Of a stretch of 64,000 bases of DNA, positions 16,699 through 24,720 are shown in pieces (position 1 is the first letter of the stretch; each line of letters begins with the position of its first letter). The translations under genes and the position numbers were made by a program. Under the pieces are notes generated by a model that was not told the DNA's origin, searched no databases, and saw only the letters and a program-made list of their open reading frames with translations. Source of the stretch: QHVT01 sp036399015 (GTDB lineage: Bacteria; Acidobacteriota; Thermoanaerobaculia; Gp7-AA8). Location: NCBI GenBank assembly GCA_036399015.1, contig DASWNW010000106.1:1-64000 (forward strand), given 5' to 3'.

Positions 16699-17019
16699 TC
16701 ACCGGTCGGTGATGCGCCGGTCATACTCCGCCGCCCGGTCGAGGAACGACTCGATGCTCCTTCCGAGGCCCAGCTTCTCCGTCAGGTCGGACGACTTGGC
16801 AAAGTCGGCGCTGAGGCGCTCGGCCTCGGCAAGGTAATAGTCGCGCAGGCCCGCCTCGATCTTGAACTCGGGGTACTTTTCGGCGAGCGTCCGCATCCAC
16901 TCCTCGACCTGCCGGCGGCGATCCTTGTCCCCGGTTCCGGTCTTGAGGTCTTCGAGCAGCGTCGTCACGACACCCGAGAGGATCTGCATCCGCTGCTGGT
17001 GCAAGGCTTCGTTCGTCAT
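16699..17019 (-). CDS. Small helical protein of unknown function
   Basis: 106 aa from ATG 17019, with a TAGCAT box 9 nt upstream on the minus strand. The composition is helix-friendly and charged (TLLEDLKTGTGDKDRRRQVE, YYLAEAERLSADFAKS), with no signal peptide or membrane segment. I do not recognise the family. It is divergent from the biotin carboxylase gene and shares a 43-bp promoter region with it. Coding status is supported by the compact frame and the upstream box only. Confidence 0.6.
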   Translation of the reverse strand: MTNEALHQQRMQILSGVVTTLLEDLKTGTGDKDRRRQVEEWMRTLAEKYPEFKIEAGLRDYYLAEAERLSADFAKSSDLTEKLGLGRSIESFLDRAAEYDRRITDR

Positions 17020-17028
17020 GGCGGCGAA

Positions 17029-17034
17029 TGCTAT
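17029..17034 (-). promoter_or_regulatory. Candidate -10 box (TAGCAT), leaderless geometry
   Basis: On the minus strand TAGCAT lies 9 nt before ATG 17019. It forms a back-to-back pair with the TACAAT at 17047. Confidence 0.4.
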
Positions 17035-17046
17035 CAGCGATGCGGC

Positions 17047-17052
17047 TACAAT
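17047..17052 (+). promoter_or_regulatory. Candidate -10 box (TACAAT) for the biotin carboxylase operon
   Basis: TACAAT ends 10 nt before ATG 17063. The alternative ATG at 17051 overlaps the box, which argues for the later start. Confidence 0.45.
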
Positions 17053-17062
17053 GCGCCCGGCC

Positions 17063-18556
17063 ATGAAAGTGCTGATCGCGAACCGCGGCGAGATCGCCGT
17101 ACGCGTCATCCGCGCCTGCCGCGAAATGGGGTACCCGACCGTCGCGGTCTACTCCGAGCCCGATCGCGCGGCGCTCCACGTCGTCTCCGCCGATCAGGCC
17201 ATGCCGGTCGGCGCCGCCCCCTCGCGCGAGAGCTACCTGCGCATCGACCGCATCCTCGACGCCGCGAAGAAGAGCGGCGCCGACGCCATCCATCCCGGCT
17301 ACGGCTTCCTCGCCGAGAACGCCGACTTCGCGCGCGCCTGCCGCGACGCCGGCCTCCTCTTCATCGGTCCCTCCCCCGAGTCGATCGACGCCATGGGCTC
17401 GAAGACCGAGAGCCGGCAGCGGATGAAGGCCGCCGGCGTGCCGGTCGTCCCCGGCCTCACCGAGCCGGTGAAGTCGTTCGACGAGATCGCCGCCTTCGCG
17501 AAGGAGTCGGGCTTCCCGATCATGATCAAGGCGAGCGCCGGCGGCGGCGGGAAGGGGATGCGCCTCGTCGAGCGGGAGGAAGACCTCCGCCAGTCCTTCG
17601 AGCGGGTGACGAGCGAGGCGGAGTCGTTCTTCGGCGACAGCGCCGTCTACGCCGAGAAGTTCATCACCTCGCCGCGCCACATCGAGGTGCAGGTCGTCGG
17701 CGACCAGCACGGCAACATCGTCCACGTCGGCGAGCGCGAATGCACGCTCCAGCGCCGCCACCAGAAAGTGGTCGAGGAGTGCCCCTCGCCCGTCGTCGAC
17801 GAAGAGCTGCGCGCCCGCCTCGGCGCGATGGCCGTCAAGGCCGCCGCGGCGGTGAACTACTACTCCACCGGCACCATCGAGTGCCTCATGGGACCCGACC
17901 GCGAGTTCTACTTCCTCGAGATGAACACCCGCCTCCAGGTCGAGCACCCCGTCACCGAGATGGTCTGGGGCGTCGACCTGGTGAAAGAGCAGTTGCGGAT
18001 CGCGCAGGGGGAGAAGCTCTCCTTCACCCAGGCCGACCTCCGGCCGCTCGGCCACGCCATCGAATGCCGCATCTACGCCGAGGATCCGGCACGCAAGTTC
18101 GCCCCCTCGCCGGGGCTGATCCGCTACATCAACCTCCCGCAGGGGCCGGGCGTGCGCAACGACCAGGGCGTCTACCCCGGCTACACCGTGCCCGTCTACT
18201 ACGACCCGATGCTCTCGAAGCTGATCGTGCACGGGCCGACGCGCGAGGAGGCCATCGCCCGCATGCGCCGCGCGCTGGCGGAGTACCGGGTCGAGGGGAT
18301 CATGACCACGATCCCGTTCTTCACCTACATCATGGACAACCCCGACTTCATCGCCGCGAACTTCGACACCGGCTACATCGACCGCATCCTGCCGCAGATC
18401 GACTTCGCGGAGCGGCCGTCGACGCAGCACGACGTCGACGCCGCCATCGCCGCCGCGGCCATCCTCGCCTTCGAGGAGTCGCAGAACGTGAAGCTGCCGG
18501 AGGACCTGCCGTCGCGCTGGCGCAACGCCGCGCGGGTGGAGGGGCTGCGCTCGTGA
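17063..18556 (+). CDS. accC: Biotin carboxylase subunit of a biotin-dependent carboxylase
   Basis: 497 aa, starting MKVLIANRGEIAVRVIRA. The ATP-grasp glycine loop is SAGGGGKGM (about 158-166), followed by YAEKF, HIEVQ and the strongly conserved EMNTRLQVEHP (about 286). The enzyme carboxylates biotin with ATP and bicarbonate. The next gene encodes the biotin carrier, but no carboxyltransferase subunit is present, so it could serve acetyl-CoA, propionyl-CoA, methylcrotonyl-CoA or another carboxylase. The gene symbol is by similarity and could equally be a PccA/MccA-type subunit. Confidence 0.93.
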   Translation: MKVLIANRGEIAVRVIRACREMGYPTVAVYSEPDRAALHVVSADQAMPVGAAPSRESYLRIDRILDAAKKSGADAIHPGYGFLAENADFARACRDAGLLFIGPSPESIDAMGSKTESRQRMKAAGVPVVPGLTEPVKSFDEIAAFAKESGFPIMIKASAGGGGKGMRLVEREEDLRQSFERVTSEAESFFGDSAVYAEKFITSPRHIEVQVVGDQHGNIVHVGERECTLQRRHQKVVEECPSPVVDEELRARLGAMAVKAAAAVNYYSTGTIECLMGPDREFYFLEMNTRLQVEHPVTEMVWGVDLVKEQLRIAQGEKLSFTQADLRPLGHAIECRIYAEDPARKFAPSPGLIRYINLPQGPGVRNDQGVYPGYTVPVYYDPMLSKLIVHGPTREEAIARMRRALAEYRVEGIMTTIPFFTYIMDNPDFIAANFDTGYIDRILPQIDFAERPSTQHDVDAAIAAAAILAFEESQNVKLPEDLPSRWRNAARVEGLRS

Positions 18557-19050
18557 AGTTCATCGCCCGCGAGAACGGCACCGACACCGAGGTGGAGGTG
18601 CTGCGCCACGGCACCGGCTATCGGGTGCGCATCGGCGACCGCTGGCTGGAGGCCGACTTCGTCAGCGTCGGCCAGTACGTCCGCTCGCTGCGCCTCGACG
18701 ACGGCACGCAGTTCTCCGTCGTCCACCACTCCGTCGGCAACACGCACGAGATCTCCCTCGGCAACTCCAGCGTCACCGTCGAGGTGATCGACCCGCTCGC
18801 CGCCCGGCGCCGCCGCCGCGAGGACGAGATGGGCTCCGGCGGCGTCGTGAAGGCGCTCATGCCGGGACGCGTCGTGCGCGTGCTCGTCGCCAAGGGGGAC
18901 ACCGTCCGCAAGGGCGCCGGCCTGCTCATCCTCGAGGCGATGAAGATGGAGAACGAAATCCAGGCACCCGCCGACGGCACCGTCGACGAGCTGTTCGTCG
19001 AGCCCGGCCAGACCGTCGAGGCGGGGGCCGACCTGGTGCACATCACATGA
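18553..19050 (+). CDS. Biotin/lipoyl carrier protein (biotin carboxyl carrier)
   Basis: 165 aa with GTG start in a GTGA overlap with accC. Residues about 95-165 are a biotinyl domain with the EAMKMEN site; Lys131 carries biotin. The domain has the expected VKALMPGRVVRVLVAKGDTV and PADGTVDELFVEPGQTV half-barrels. The N-terminal 95 residues are beta-rich and of the type found in acyl-CoA carboxylase alpha chains, suggesting the AccC and BCCP parts of one alpha chain are split here. It hands carboxyl groups to an unseen carboxyltransferase. Confidence 0.93.
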   Translation: MKFIARENGTDTEVEVLRHGTGYRVRIGDRWLEADFVSVGQYVRSLRLDDGTQFSVVHHSVGNTHEISLGNSSVTVEVIDPLAARRRRREDEMGSGGVVKALMPGRVVRVLVAKGDTVRKGAGLLILEAMKMENEIQAPADGTVDELFVEPGQTVEAGADLVHIT

Positions 19051-19562
19051 ACCTCTCTCTCGACGTCGTACGCGATCTCTTCCGCCACATGCAGTGGGCC
19101 GACGCGGAGCTCTGGACCGCGATGAACGCGCACCCCCCCGCGCTCGAAGACGAGAAGCTGATGAAGCTCGTGCAGCACCTGCACGTCGTCCAGCGCGCCT
19201 TTCACCTGATGTGGACCGGCGGCCAGAACGACCCGGCGGCCCTCTACGCGAAGCAGGAGCCGCCGGCGATGCGCGCCTCGGCGCGGGAGTGGCACGCGAC
19301 GGCCGCGGACTATCTCGACCGGTTCGACGAGTCGGAAATGGGCAAGATCCTGCACATGCCGTGGCTCGCGCATTTCGAGCAGCAGCTCGGCCGGTCGCTG
19401 CAGTCGCCGACGTACGGCGAGAGCTTCCTGCAGATCGCGATGCACAGCGGCTATCACCGCGGGCAGGCGAACATGCGCCTCCGCGAGCTGGGCGGCGAGC
19501 CGAAGAACGTCGACTACATCGCCTGGATCTGGTTCAGCCGCCCCGAACCGAACTGGCCGTAA
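19047..19562 (+). CDS. DinB-family protein
   Basis: 171 aa with ATGA overlap to the carrier gene. It has the DinB/YfiT four-helix pattern with likely metal-binding histidines in LVQHLHVVQ, in the mid-protein region, and in HSGYHRGQANMRLRELGG near the end. Members are metal-dependent enzymes or thiol transferases, most with unknown substrates. Its place in the carboxylase operon may mean only shared expression. Confidence 0.8.
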   Translation: MNLSLDVVRDLFRHMQWADAELWTAMNAHPPALEDEKLMKLVQHLHVVQRAFHLMWTGGQNDPAALYAKQEPPAMRASAREWHATAADYLDRFDESEMGKILHMPWLAHFEQQLGRSLQSPTYGESFLQIAMHSGYHRGQANMRLRELGGEPKNVDYIAWIWFSRPEPNWP

Positions 19563-19582
19563 CGCGACGTTGCCCCTCTGGA

Positions 19583-19601
19583 GCGACGGGCTCTTAGCCC
19601 G
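19583..19601. repeat. Short hairpin (GACGGGC / GCCCGTC)
   Basis: GACGGGC tctta GCCCGTC just after the DinB stop could act as a terminator without T-tract. It resembles the GCGGGCTTCAGCCCGC family in a divergent form. The rest of 19602-19659 holds no recognised feature. Confidence 0.5.
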
Positions 19602-19659
19602 TCGTGGTGCCGGGCTGAGGCAGCCGCGCCCCGCGTTACGCGAGCCGTGTACAAAACGC

Positions 19660-19848
19660 GGCAGCCTCCGGGGAGACGACGGCACCCTTCGGAAAGACGA
19701 CGGCAGCCTCCGGAAAGACGACGGCAGCCTCCGGAAAGACGACGGCAGCCTTCGGGGAGACGACGGCACCCTTCGGGGAGACGACGGCAGCCCTCGGAAA
19801 GACGACGGCACCCCTCGGGGAGACGACGGCACCCCTCGGAAAGACAAT
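19660..19848. repeat. 21-bp tandem array, nine units
   Basis: Nine successive 21-bp units begin at 19660 and every 21 bases after; each reads roughly GGCA(C/G)CC(T/C)(T/C)CGG(A/G)(A/G)AGACGAC. A degenerate tenth unit follows at 19849. Read in the plus frame it would encode DDGSLRK-like heptads, but no start or ribosome site supports translation. The array precedes the pseudokinase gene. Confidence 0.9.
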
Positions 19849-19879
19849 GGCAGCCTCCGCCAACGCACCTCCGGTCCTG

Positions 19880-19904
19880 TGGAGCGGCGGGCTTCAGCCC
19901 GCCG
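19880..19904. repeat. GTGGAGCGGCGGGCTTCAGCCCGCCG-type element (half copy)
   Basis: A single hairpin CGGCGGGC ttca GCCCGCCG (19885-19904) with the GTGGAG lead. It lies 11 bp upstream of the TATAAT box of the pseudokinase gene. Confidence 0.8.
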
Positions 19905-19914
19905 AACCGCGGCC

Positions 19915-19920
19915 TATAAT
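19915..19920 (+). promoter_or_regulatory. Consensus -10 box TATAAT upstream of the pseudokinase gene
   Basis: A perfect TATAAT ends 9 nt before ATG 19930 with no Shine-Dalgarno. It fits leaderless transcription and decides against any start inside the tandem array upstream. Confidence 0.55.
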
Positions 19921-19929
19921 CCCTCCCCA

Positions 19930-22698
19930 ATGTCGTCCAGCCAGCCCCTGGGTTCCTGGGTCATCGGTGAACGTGTCAGCACGTCCGTCTGGCTCGCGGA
20001 GGACACGCGCAACGGCAAGCAGGTCGCCGTCAAGCTGCTGACCAAGCAGTTGCCGAAGGAGCAGGCGAAGCGCGACACCATGGTGCGGGACGTGCGCATC
20101 GCGGCGGCGCTCTACCACGCCTTCCTGATCCCCATCCTCGAGATCACCCCCGTCGGAGACAACCTGCTCATGGTCATGGAGCTCGTCGACGCGCAGCCGG
20201 TCGCGCGCCGGGCGGCGGGCGGCGCGCTGCCGAAATCCGAGGTCCTGCGCATCGGCTACCAGCTCGCGAGCGTCGTGAAGTACCTGCACATGAAGGGGCT
20301 GCTGCACGGCAACGTCGCAGGCGATTCCGTGCTCGTCACCCCCGCCGGGCAGGTGCAGCTCGCCGGGTTCAACATCGCCAACCTCCTCCGCCGCGAGCGG
20401 ACGTCGGCGGCCTACCAGCAGAAGGGGAGCGACGCGCGCGCGGTCGCCTACCTGGCGCCGGAGCAGATCGCGAATCAGACCATCGACGAGAAGACCGACC
20501 TCTTCTCCACCGGCGTGGTGCTCTACGAGCTCGCCACCGGCAAGCTGCCCTTCAACGGCGCGACCGCGCCCGACGTCGCCCGCGCAATCGTGGAGGGGAA
20601 CCCTGCCTCGCCGAAGGCGCTGAACCCGCAGATCGACAACGCCCTCGTCAGCCTCCTCGGCGGCTGCCTGTTCAAGGACCCGTTCAAGCGGCAGCGCGAC
20701 GCGAAGGCGCTGGTGGAGCAGATCGAGCGAATCGAGCCCGACGTCATCCCCTTCGCGGCGTCGCTGGAGAAAAAGATCGCCACCCCGGTCGCATCGATCT
20801 CGGAGCACCGCCGCTCGATCCTCCTCGTGGCCGAGGTGGCGAATGACGAGACGGTGGTCGAGGACGCCTCGAAGGCCGCCGCGCGCATGCAGCAGATCCT
20901 CGGCGAGGCGGTGTACCTCTTCGACGGACACGTCATCGACCCCTTCGGCGCCCGCCTGGTCGCCGAACTGCCGACGGTCGACAACGCGCTCGAGGCGGGG
21001 CGGAAAGCGGAGTTCGACCTCCAGCAGTTGCAGGCCGAGAACGACCCGCTGCAGGTACGGATGCTCCTGCACGCCGGCGAGCTGGAAGTGTGCGACGGCG
21101 TCCCGGCCGGGCCGGCGGTGGAGAAGGCGGTGGCGACGCTCGCCGAGATCGCGCCGAACGCCCTCTTCATCACCGAGGACTTCGTGAAGGGGGGACGCGG
21201 CAACGTGCGCCTGCGCGACGCCGGCGCGCGCGCGGGGGTGAAGCTCTTCACCATCGTGCCGCCGGAGCCGCCGCCCGTCATGGCCGACCTCTCCCCGGAG
21301 CCGAACACCGCCGAGCTCGAGGCGGAGCTCGCGGTCAGCGTCGAGGTGGAGGCGATCGCCGCCGCCGCCGCGCGCAAGAAGAAGGCGTTCTACCGGCTGG
21401 TCGCCGCTGCTGTGGTCCTCGGCCTCTTCGCCGGTGCGGGCGCGATGTGGATGCGCGGTGGCGAGGAGCCGGCGCCGGTGGTGAAGAAGGCCGCTCCGGT
21501 CGACGCGAGGCCGACCGCCGCGAATCCGCGCGCCGTGCACCTCACCGTCGCCGCCGCCGATCCAACCGCGGCCGACCTGGCGAATACCGTCCGCCTCGGC
21601 ACGGTCGAGCTGCTGCGCGCCTATCCGGAGCTGCGCGTCGTCGACGCGCCCGCCGCCGGCGCCGCGTCGGTCGGCGCGACCATTGCGCCCGGTGCCGACG
21701 CCGGTGCCGAGATCCTGCGGCTGCACGACCAGGCGGTCCGGCAGACGCGCGCGTCGCGCCGTCTCGACTCGCCGGCAGGGCTGACCGAGTTCGCCAACGC
21801 CGTCGTGGCCCGCTCGCTGAACGACACCGCCGCCGTCGAGACGTCGCTGCGCGCCGCGATCGCGGCCAACCCGAATCTCCTCCCGGCGCAGGTGATGGCG
21901 ATGGACGTCTTCAAGGACGCCGAGGGGCTGGCGGCGGCACGCCAGGTCCTCGCGCTCGATCCGGCGAACCTCGGCGCGGCGCGGAAGGTGGCGCGCGCGA
22001 GCATGGTCACCGGCGACCTCGCCGAGTCGCTCGCCGCCTGGGGGCTGGTGCTGCGGCGCGAGCCGCGGGACGCCGAGGCCTTGAACCACGTCGCCCGCTA
22101 CGCGCTCTCGTCCGGCGACACGGCGAAGTTCAACCAGACCATCGCGCGGATGAAGACGCTGCCGCCGGCACAGGTGTCGGTGCACGAGCCCGACGCGCTC
22201 GCCGCCGCGGGGCGCATCGACGGCGCGATCCAGCGCTACTACACCGTCGAGGAGACGCAGGCGAACAACGCGCCGCTGGCGCTGAAGATCGGACGCCTGT
22301 CCGTGCTGCGGCACTCGCTCCCGATCGCCGAGCTCGAGCTGAAGAAGCTCGCGGTGCAGGACCCGCTGTACGGCTACCAGATGCTCAGCGCGTACATCGC
22401 GGCGGAGAAGAAGGACCGCGCCGGCGCGATGCAGGCGCTCGAACGGGCGCTGCGCTCCGCGGAGCCGGGCGACGACTCATGGACGTCGGCGGCCGAGGTG
22501 CACGCGATCCTCGACGACACGACGGCGGTGATGCAGTCGCTGGAGAAGGCGGCCGCGCGCAACGAGCCGACGGCGGCGTACGTGCTGGCCAACCCGCTCT
22601 TCCGCTACCTCCACAGCGACCCCCGCTTCGTGAAGGTGCGCGCGACGCTCACCGCGCAGCAGGCGGAGATCCGGGGCGCTCTCGCCGCGTTGCGTTGA
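19930..22698 (+). CDS. Membrane pseudokinase with cyclase-like domain and TPR-like C-terminus
   Basis: 922 aa. Residues 1-290 follow the Ser/Thr kinase fold: Lys35 in VAVKLL and APE (about 178) are kept, but HRD is HGN (126-128) and DFG is AGF (145-147), so catalysis is unlikely. Residues about 300-440 resemble a class III nucleotide cyclase (HVIDPFGARLVAELPTVDNA) with both metal aspartates replaced. A membrane helix spans about 487-508 (RLVAAAVVLGLFAGAGAMW), and the periplasmic part is helical and TPR-like. It looks like a signalling receptor or scaffold. The call of both domains as inactive is inference from missing residues. Confidence 0.78.
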   Translation: MSSSQPLGSWVIGERVSTSVWLAEDTRNGKQVAVKLLTKQLPKEQAKRDTMVRDVRIAAALYHAFLIPILEITPVGDNLLMVMELVDAQPVARRAAGGALPKSEVLRIGYQLASVVKYLHMKGLLHGNVAGDSVLVTPAGQVQLAGFNIANLLRRERTSAAYQQKGSDARAVAYLAPEQIANQTIDEKTDLFSTGVVLYELATGKLPFNGATAPDVARAIVEGNPASPKALNPQIDNALVSLLGGCLFKDPFKRQRDAKALVEQIERIEPDVIPFAASLEKKIATPVASISEHRRSILLVAEVANDETVVEDASKAAARMQQILGEAVYLFDGHVIDPFGARLVAELPTVDNALEAGRKAEFDLQQLQAENDPLQVRMLLHAGELEVCDGVPAGPAVEKAVATLAEIAPNALFITEDFVKGGRGNVRLRDAGARAGVKLFTIVPPEPPPVMADLSPEPNTAELEAELAVSVEVEAIAAAAARKKKAFYRLVAAAVVLGLFAGAGAMWMRGGEEPAPVVKKAAPVDARPTAANPRAVHLTVAAADPTAADLANTVRLGTVELLRAYPELRVVDAPAAGAASVGATIAPGADAGAEILRLHDQAVRQTRASRRLDSPAGLTEFANAVVARSLNDTAAVETSLRAAIAANPNLLPAQVMAMDVFKDAEGLAAARQVLALDPANLGAARKVARASMVTGDLAESLAAWGLVLRREPRDAEALNHVARYALSSGDTAKFNQTIARMKTLPPAQVSVHEPDALAAAGRIDGAIQRYYTVEETQANNAPLALKIGRLSVLRHSLPIAELELKKLAVQDPLYGYQMLSAYIAAEKKDRAGAMQALERALRSAEPGDDSWTSAAEVHAILDDTTAVMQSLEKAAARNEPTAAYVLANPLFRYLHSDPRFVKVRATLTAQQAEIRGALAALR

Positions 22699-22972
22699 CG
22701 CGCCACTCCACCGGCATGACCCGGATCGAGTCGCGGTAGTCGACGATGCCGAGCCGGATCGCCTCGCGGAACATCGGCGAGCGGAAGCGGGGGTTCAGCG
22801 CCCGTCTCCGGCCGTCGGCGATGCGCGTCGGCGAGATCGTCAGCGAGTCTTCGTCCTGGCGCATGTAGACGAACCCGTTTGCCACCTGCGAGGACAGCAT
22901 CCGGAACACGTGGTCCGGAAGGATGAACACGCCGTTCTGGCAGACGACGTACAACGGCTCTTTTGCATCCAT
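22649..22972 (-). CDS. Conserved-looking small protein of unknown function
   Basis: 107 aa from ATG 22972. It begins MDAKEPLYVVCQNGVFILPD and has a mid-section FVYMRQDEDSLTISPTRIAD. There is no signal peptide or membrane helix. It overlaps the 3' end of the pseudokinase gene by 50 bp on the other strand and is divergent from queD by 11 bp. I do not recognise a family; the short frame is kept because it fills the space between two firm genes. Confidence 0.55.
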   Translation of the reverse strand: MDAKEPLYVVCQNGVFILPDHVFRMLSSQVANGFVYMRQDEDSLTISPTRIADGRRRALNPRFRSPMFREAIRLGIVDYRDSIRVMPVEWRVNATRRERPGSPPAAR

Positions 22973-22983
22973 AATTGAGGGTG

Positions 22984-23397
22984 ATGATCGTTTCGGCGCG
23001 ACTGACGTTCTCGGCAGCCCATCGCTTGCACAATCCGAACCGGGATGCGGAGTGGAACCGGCAGATTTACGACAAATGCGACAACCCGCGCGGACACGGC
23101 CACAACTACGCGCTCGAGGTGAGCGTGCGCGGCACGATCGACCCCGAGACCGGGATGGTGATCGACCTCAAGCGGCTCAAGGACATCATGCGCGAGCGGG
23201 TCATCGACCGCGTCGACCACACCAACCTCAACGAGGACGTCGACTTTCTGAAGGGCGTGATCCCGACCGCCGAGAACCTCGCCCGCTGCTTCTGGCAGCA
23301 GCTCGCGCCCGCCATCCCGCACGGCGAGCTGTACGAGGTGGCGCTGCAGGAGACGGAGCGCAACTCGGTGCGCTACCGGGGAGAGGATGAGCCATGA
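22984..23397 (+). CDS. queD: 6-carboxy-5,6,7,8-tetrahydropterin synthase (QueD / PTPS family)
   Basis: 137 aa from ATG 22984, with GAGG 4-7 nt upstream. In-frame TTG 22975 and GTG 22981 are less likely. Zinc ligands fit His13 (FSAAHRL), His38 and His40 (HGHNY), and Cys32 in CDNPRGHGH is the expected catalytic residue. The enzyme makes the pterin intermediate for queuosine or, in relatives, biopterin. No other que gene is adjacent, so the exact product is open. ATGA overlap with the next small gene. Confidence 0.88.
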   Translation: MIVSARLTFSAAHRLHNPNRDAEWNRQIYDKCDNPRGHGHNYALEVSVRGTIDPETGMVIDLKRLKDIMRERVIDRVDHTNLNEDVDFLKGVIPTAENLARCFWQQLAPAIPHGELYEVALQETERNSVRYRGEDEP

Positions 23398-23627
23398 ACT
23401 ACGACCTGGCGATGATGGCCCTCGAAGGCCTGGCCCGCGCGCCGATGACGCTGCACAGCACCGCCGGCGAGATCACCATCGAAGGAGAGGCCTCGGCCTT
23501 CAAGGAGCTGGCCCGCCTCTGTCTCCTCCTCGGCGGCACGCAGACCGCCAGCGACGAGTTCGAGCTGACCCCCGGCGTGCACGTGGCGGGCGGGGGGCCG
23601 GTGTTGAGATTGCGTCTGCGGGAGTAG
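23394..23627 (+). CDS. Small protein of unknown function, coupled to queD
   Basis: 77 aa starting by ATGA overlap with queD, which supports its being translated. The sequence has two beta-like stretches (LHSTAGEITIEGEASAF and FELTPGVHVAGGGPVLRLRL) around a helix (KELARLCLLLGGT). No motif is recognised. It resembles the short immunity-like or hypothetical proteins in high-GC bacteria, but I cannot assign it. Confidence 0.6.
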   Translation: MNYDLAMMALEGLARAPMTLHSTAGEITIEGEASAFKELARLCLLLGGTQTASDEFELTPGVHVAGGGPVLRLRLRE

Positions 23628-23738
23628 TTGCTGGTTGCTGGTTGCTGGTTGCTAGTGGCGCGTTGCGCGTTGCGAGTTACCCGGGCTGTTCCGCCCGGGC
23701 GACAAGGCCCGAGCAACTAGCAACTAGCAACCAGCAAC
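23628..23738. repeat. GTTGCT-armed palindromic repeat
   Basis: The left arm repeats GTTGCTG, the centre has TTCCGCCCGGGCGACAAGG, and the right arm repeats GCAACTA. Same plan as the GTTGTC family with a different arm word. It fills the gap between convergent genes ending at 23627 and 23743. Confidence 0.85.
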
Positions 23739-23742
23739 GCAA

Positions 23743-24183
23743 TTACTGCTCGTAATCTGGCGAATACGTCACCAGATCCCTGAGGAACGTCGCCTTCGCC
23801 CGCTGGTCGCGGTCGTCCACTTCGAGGAGGTCGCGGATGGAGATCATGCCGACCAGCTTGCCGTCGTCGACGACCGGGAGGTGGCGGGCGCGGATGGCGT
23901 ACATCTTCTCGAGCGCGGTGTCGATGTTGTCGCGGGGATCGGCGACGACGAGCTCCTTCGACATGACCAGGCCGACGTTCGTGGAGTCGGGATCGAGGCC
24001 GGCGGCGACGACGCGGGACATGATGTCGCGCTCCGAGAAGATGCCGGCCAGGCGGCCCGACTCGACCACGGCCACGGCGCCGATGTTGCGCTCCGCCATC
24101 GTTCGCGCCGCGCTGCGCACGTCGATGCTCGGCTCGAGCACCGTCAGGACCTGCCCTTCGATCAGCTCTGAAATCTGCTTCAT
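23743..24183 (-). CDS. Tandem CBS-domain protein
   Basis: 146 aa, two CBS motifs (about 15-70 and 75-130) with the typical NIGAVAVVESGRLAGIFSER and RHLPVVDDGKLVGMISIRD strands. CBS pairs bind adenine nucleotides and regulate partner proteins. It is the last gene of a minus-strand cluster that includes apt, acylphosphatase, pcm and surE. A GGGAGAGGG ribosome site precedes ATG 24183, 12 bp after the apt stop. Confidence 0.9.
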   Translation of the reverse strand: MKQISELIEGQVLTVLEPSIDVRSAARTMAERNIGAVAVVESGRLAGIFSERDIMSRVVAAGLDPDSTNVGLVMSKELVVADPRDNIDTALEKMYAIRARHLPVVDDGKLVGMISIRDLLEVDDRDQRAKATFLRDLVTYSPDYEQ

Positions 24184-24195
24184 GCCCTCTCCCGG

Positions 24196-24720
24196 TCAGT
24201 AGCGCAACAGCGAGTGCAGCGAGACGTCCGGCCCGAGCTTCTGCCGTCCGCCGAGGAACTCCAGTTCGATCACGGTGGCGGCGCCGACGAGCGTGGCGTC
24301 GAAACCGCGGACCAGGTTCGTAGCCGCTGCAAGCGTGCCGCCAGTGGCCAGTACGTCGTCGATGACCAGGACGCGGTCGCCGGGCGCCAGCGCGTCGTCG
24401 TGGATCTCCAGCGCGTCCTTGCCGTACTCGAGCACGTACTCGTGGCGGCGTGTCGTCCACGGCAGCTTCCCCGGCTTGCGGATGGGGACGAAGCCGGCGC
24501 CGAGCTTCTGCGCCACGATGCTGCCGAAGATGAAGCCGCGCGACTCGATGCCCGCGACCAGGTTCACGCCGCCGCGGCGGAACGGTTCGGCGAGCAGCTC
24601 GCAGGTGGTGTCGAGCGCGCCGGGCGAGCGGAGGAGCGGCGTGATGTCCTTGAACAGGATCCCCGGCTTCGGGAAGTCGGGGACGTCGCGGATGAAGGCC
24701 TCGAGCTCCTCGGCCGTCAT
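24196..24720 (-). CDS. apt: Adenine phosphoribosyltransferase
   Basis: 174 aa. Typical Apt opening (IRDVPDFPKPGILFKDITPL), the AGIESRGFIFG loop, the flexible RKPGKLPW segment and the PRPP-binding site VLVIDDVLATGGT (about 118-130). It salvages adenine to AMP with PRPP. The start ATG overlaps the acylphosphatase stop by one base. The order apt next to a CBS protein may link adenylate sensing and salvage, but this is context only. Confidence 0.96.
   Translation of the reverse strand: MTAEELEAFIRDVPDFPKPGILFKDITPLLRSPGALDTTCELLAEPFRRGGVNLVAGIESRGFIFGSIVAQKLGAGFVPIRKPGKLPWTTRRHEYVLEYGKDALEIHDDALAPGDRVLVIDDVLATGGTLAAATNLVRGFDATLVGAATVIELEFLGGRQKLGPDVSLHSLLRY

Noticed and set aside
19570..19929. 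In-frame extension of the pseudokinase gene through the 21-bp array
   Set aside because: The open frame exists only because the unit length is divisible by three. A consensus TATAAT 9 nt before ATG 19930 marks the likely start, and no ribosome site supports an upstream start.
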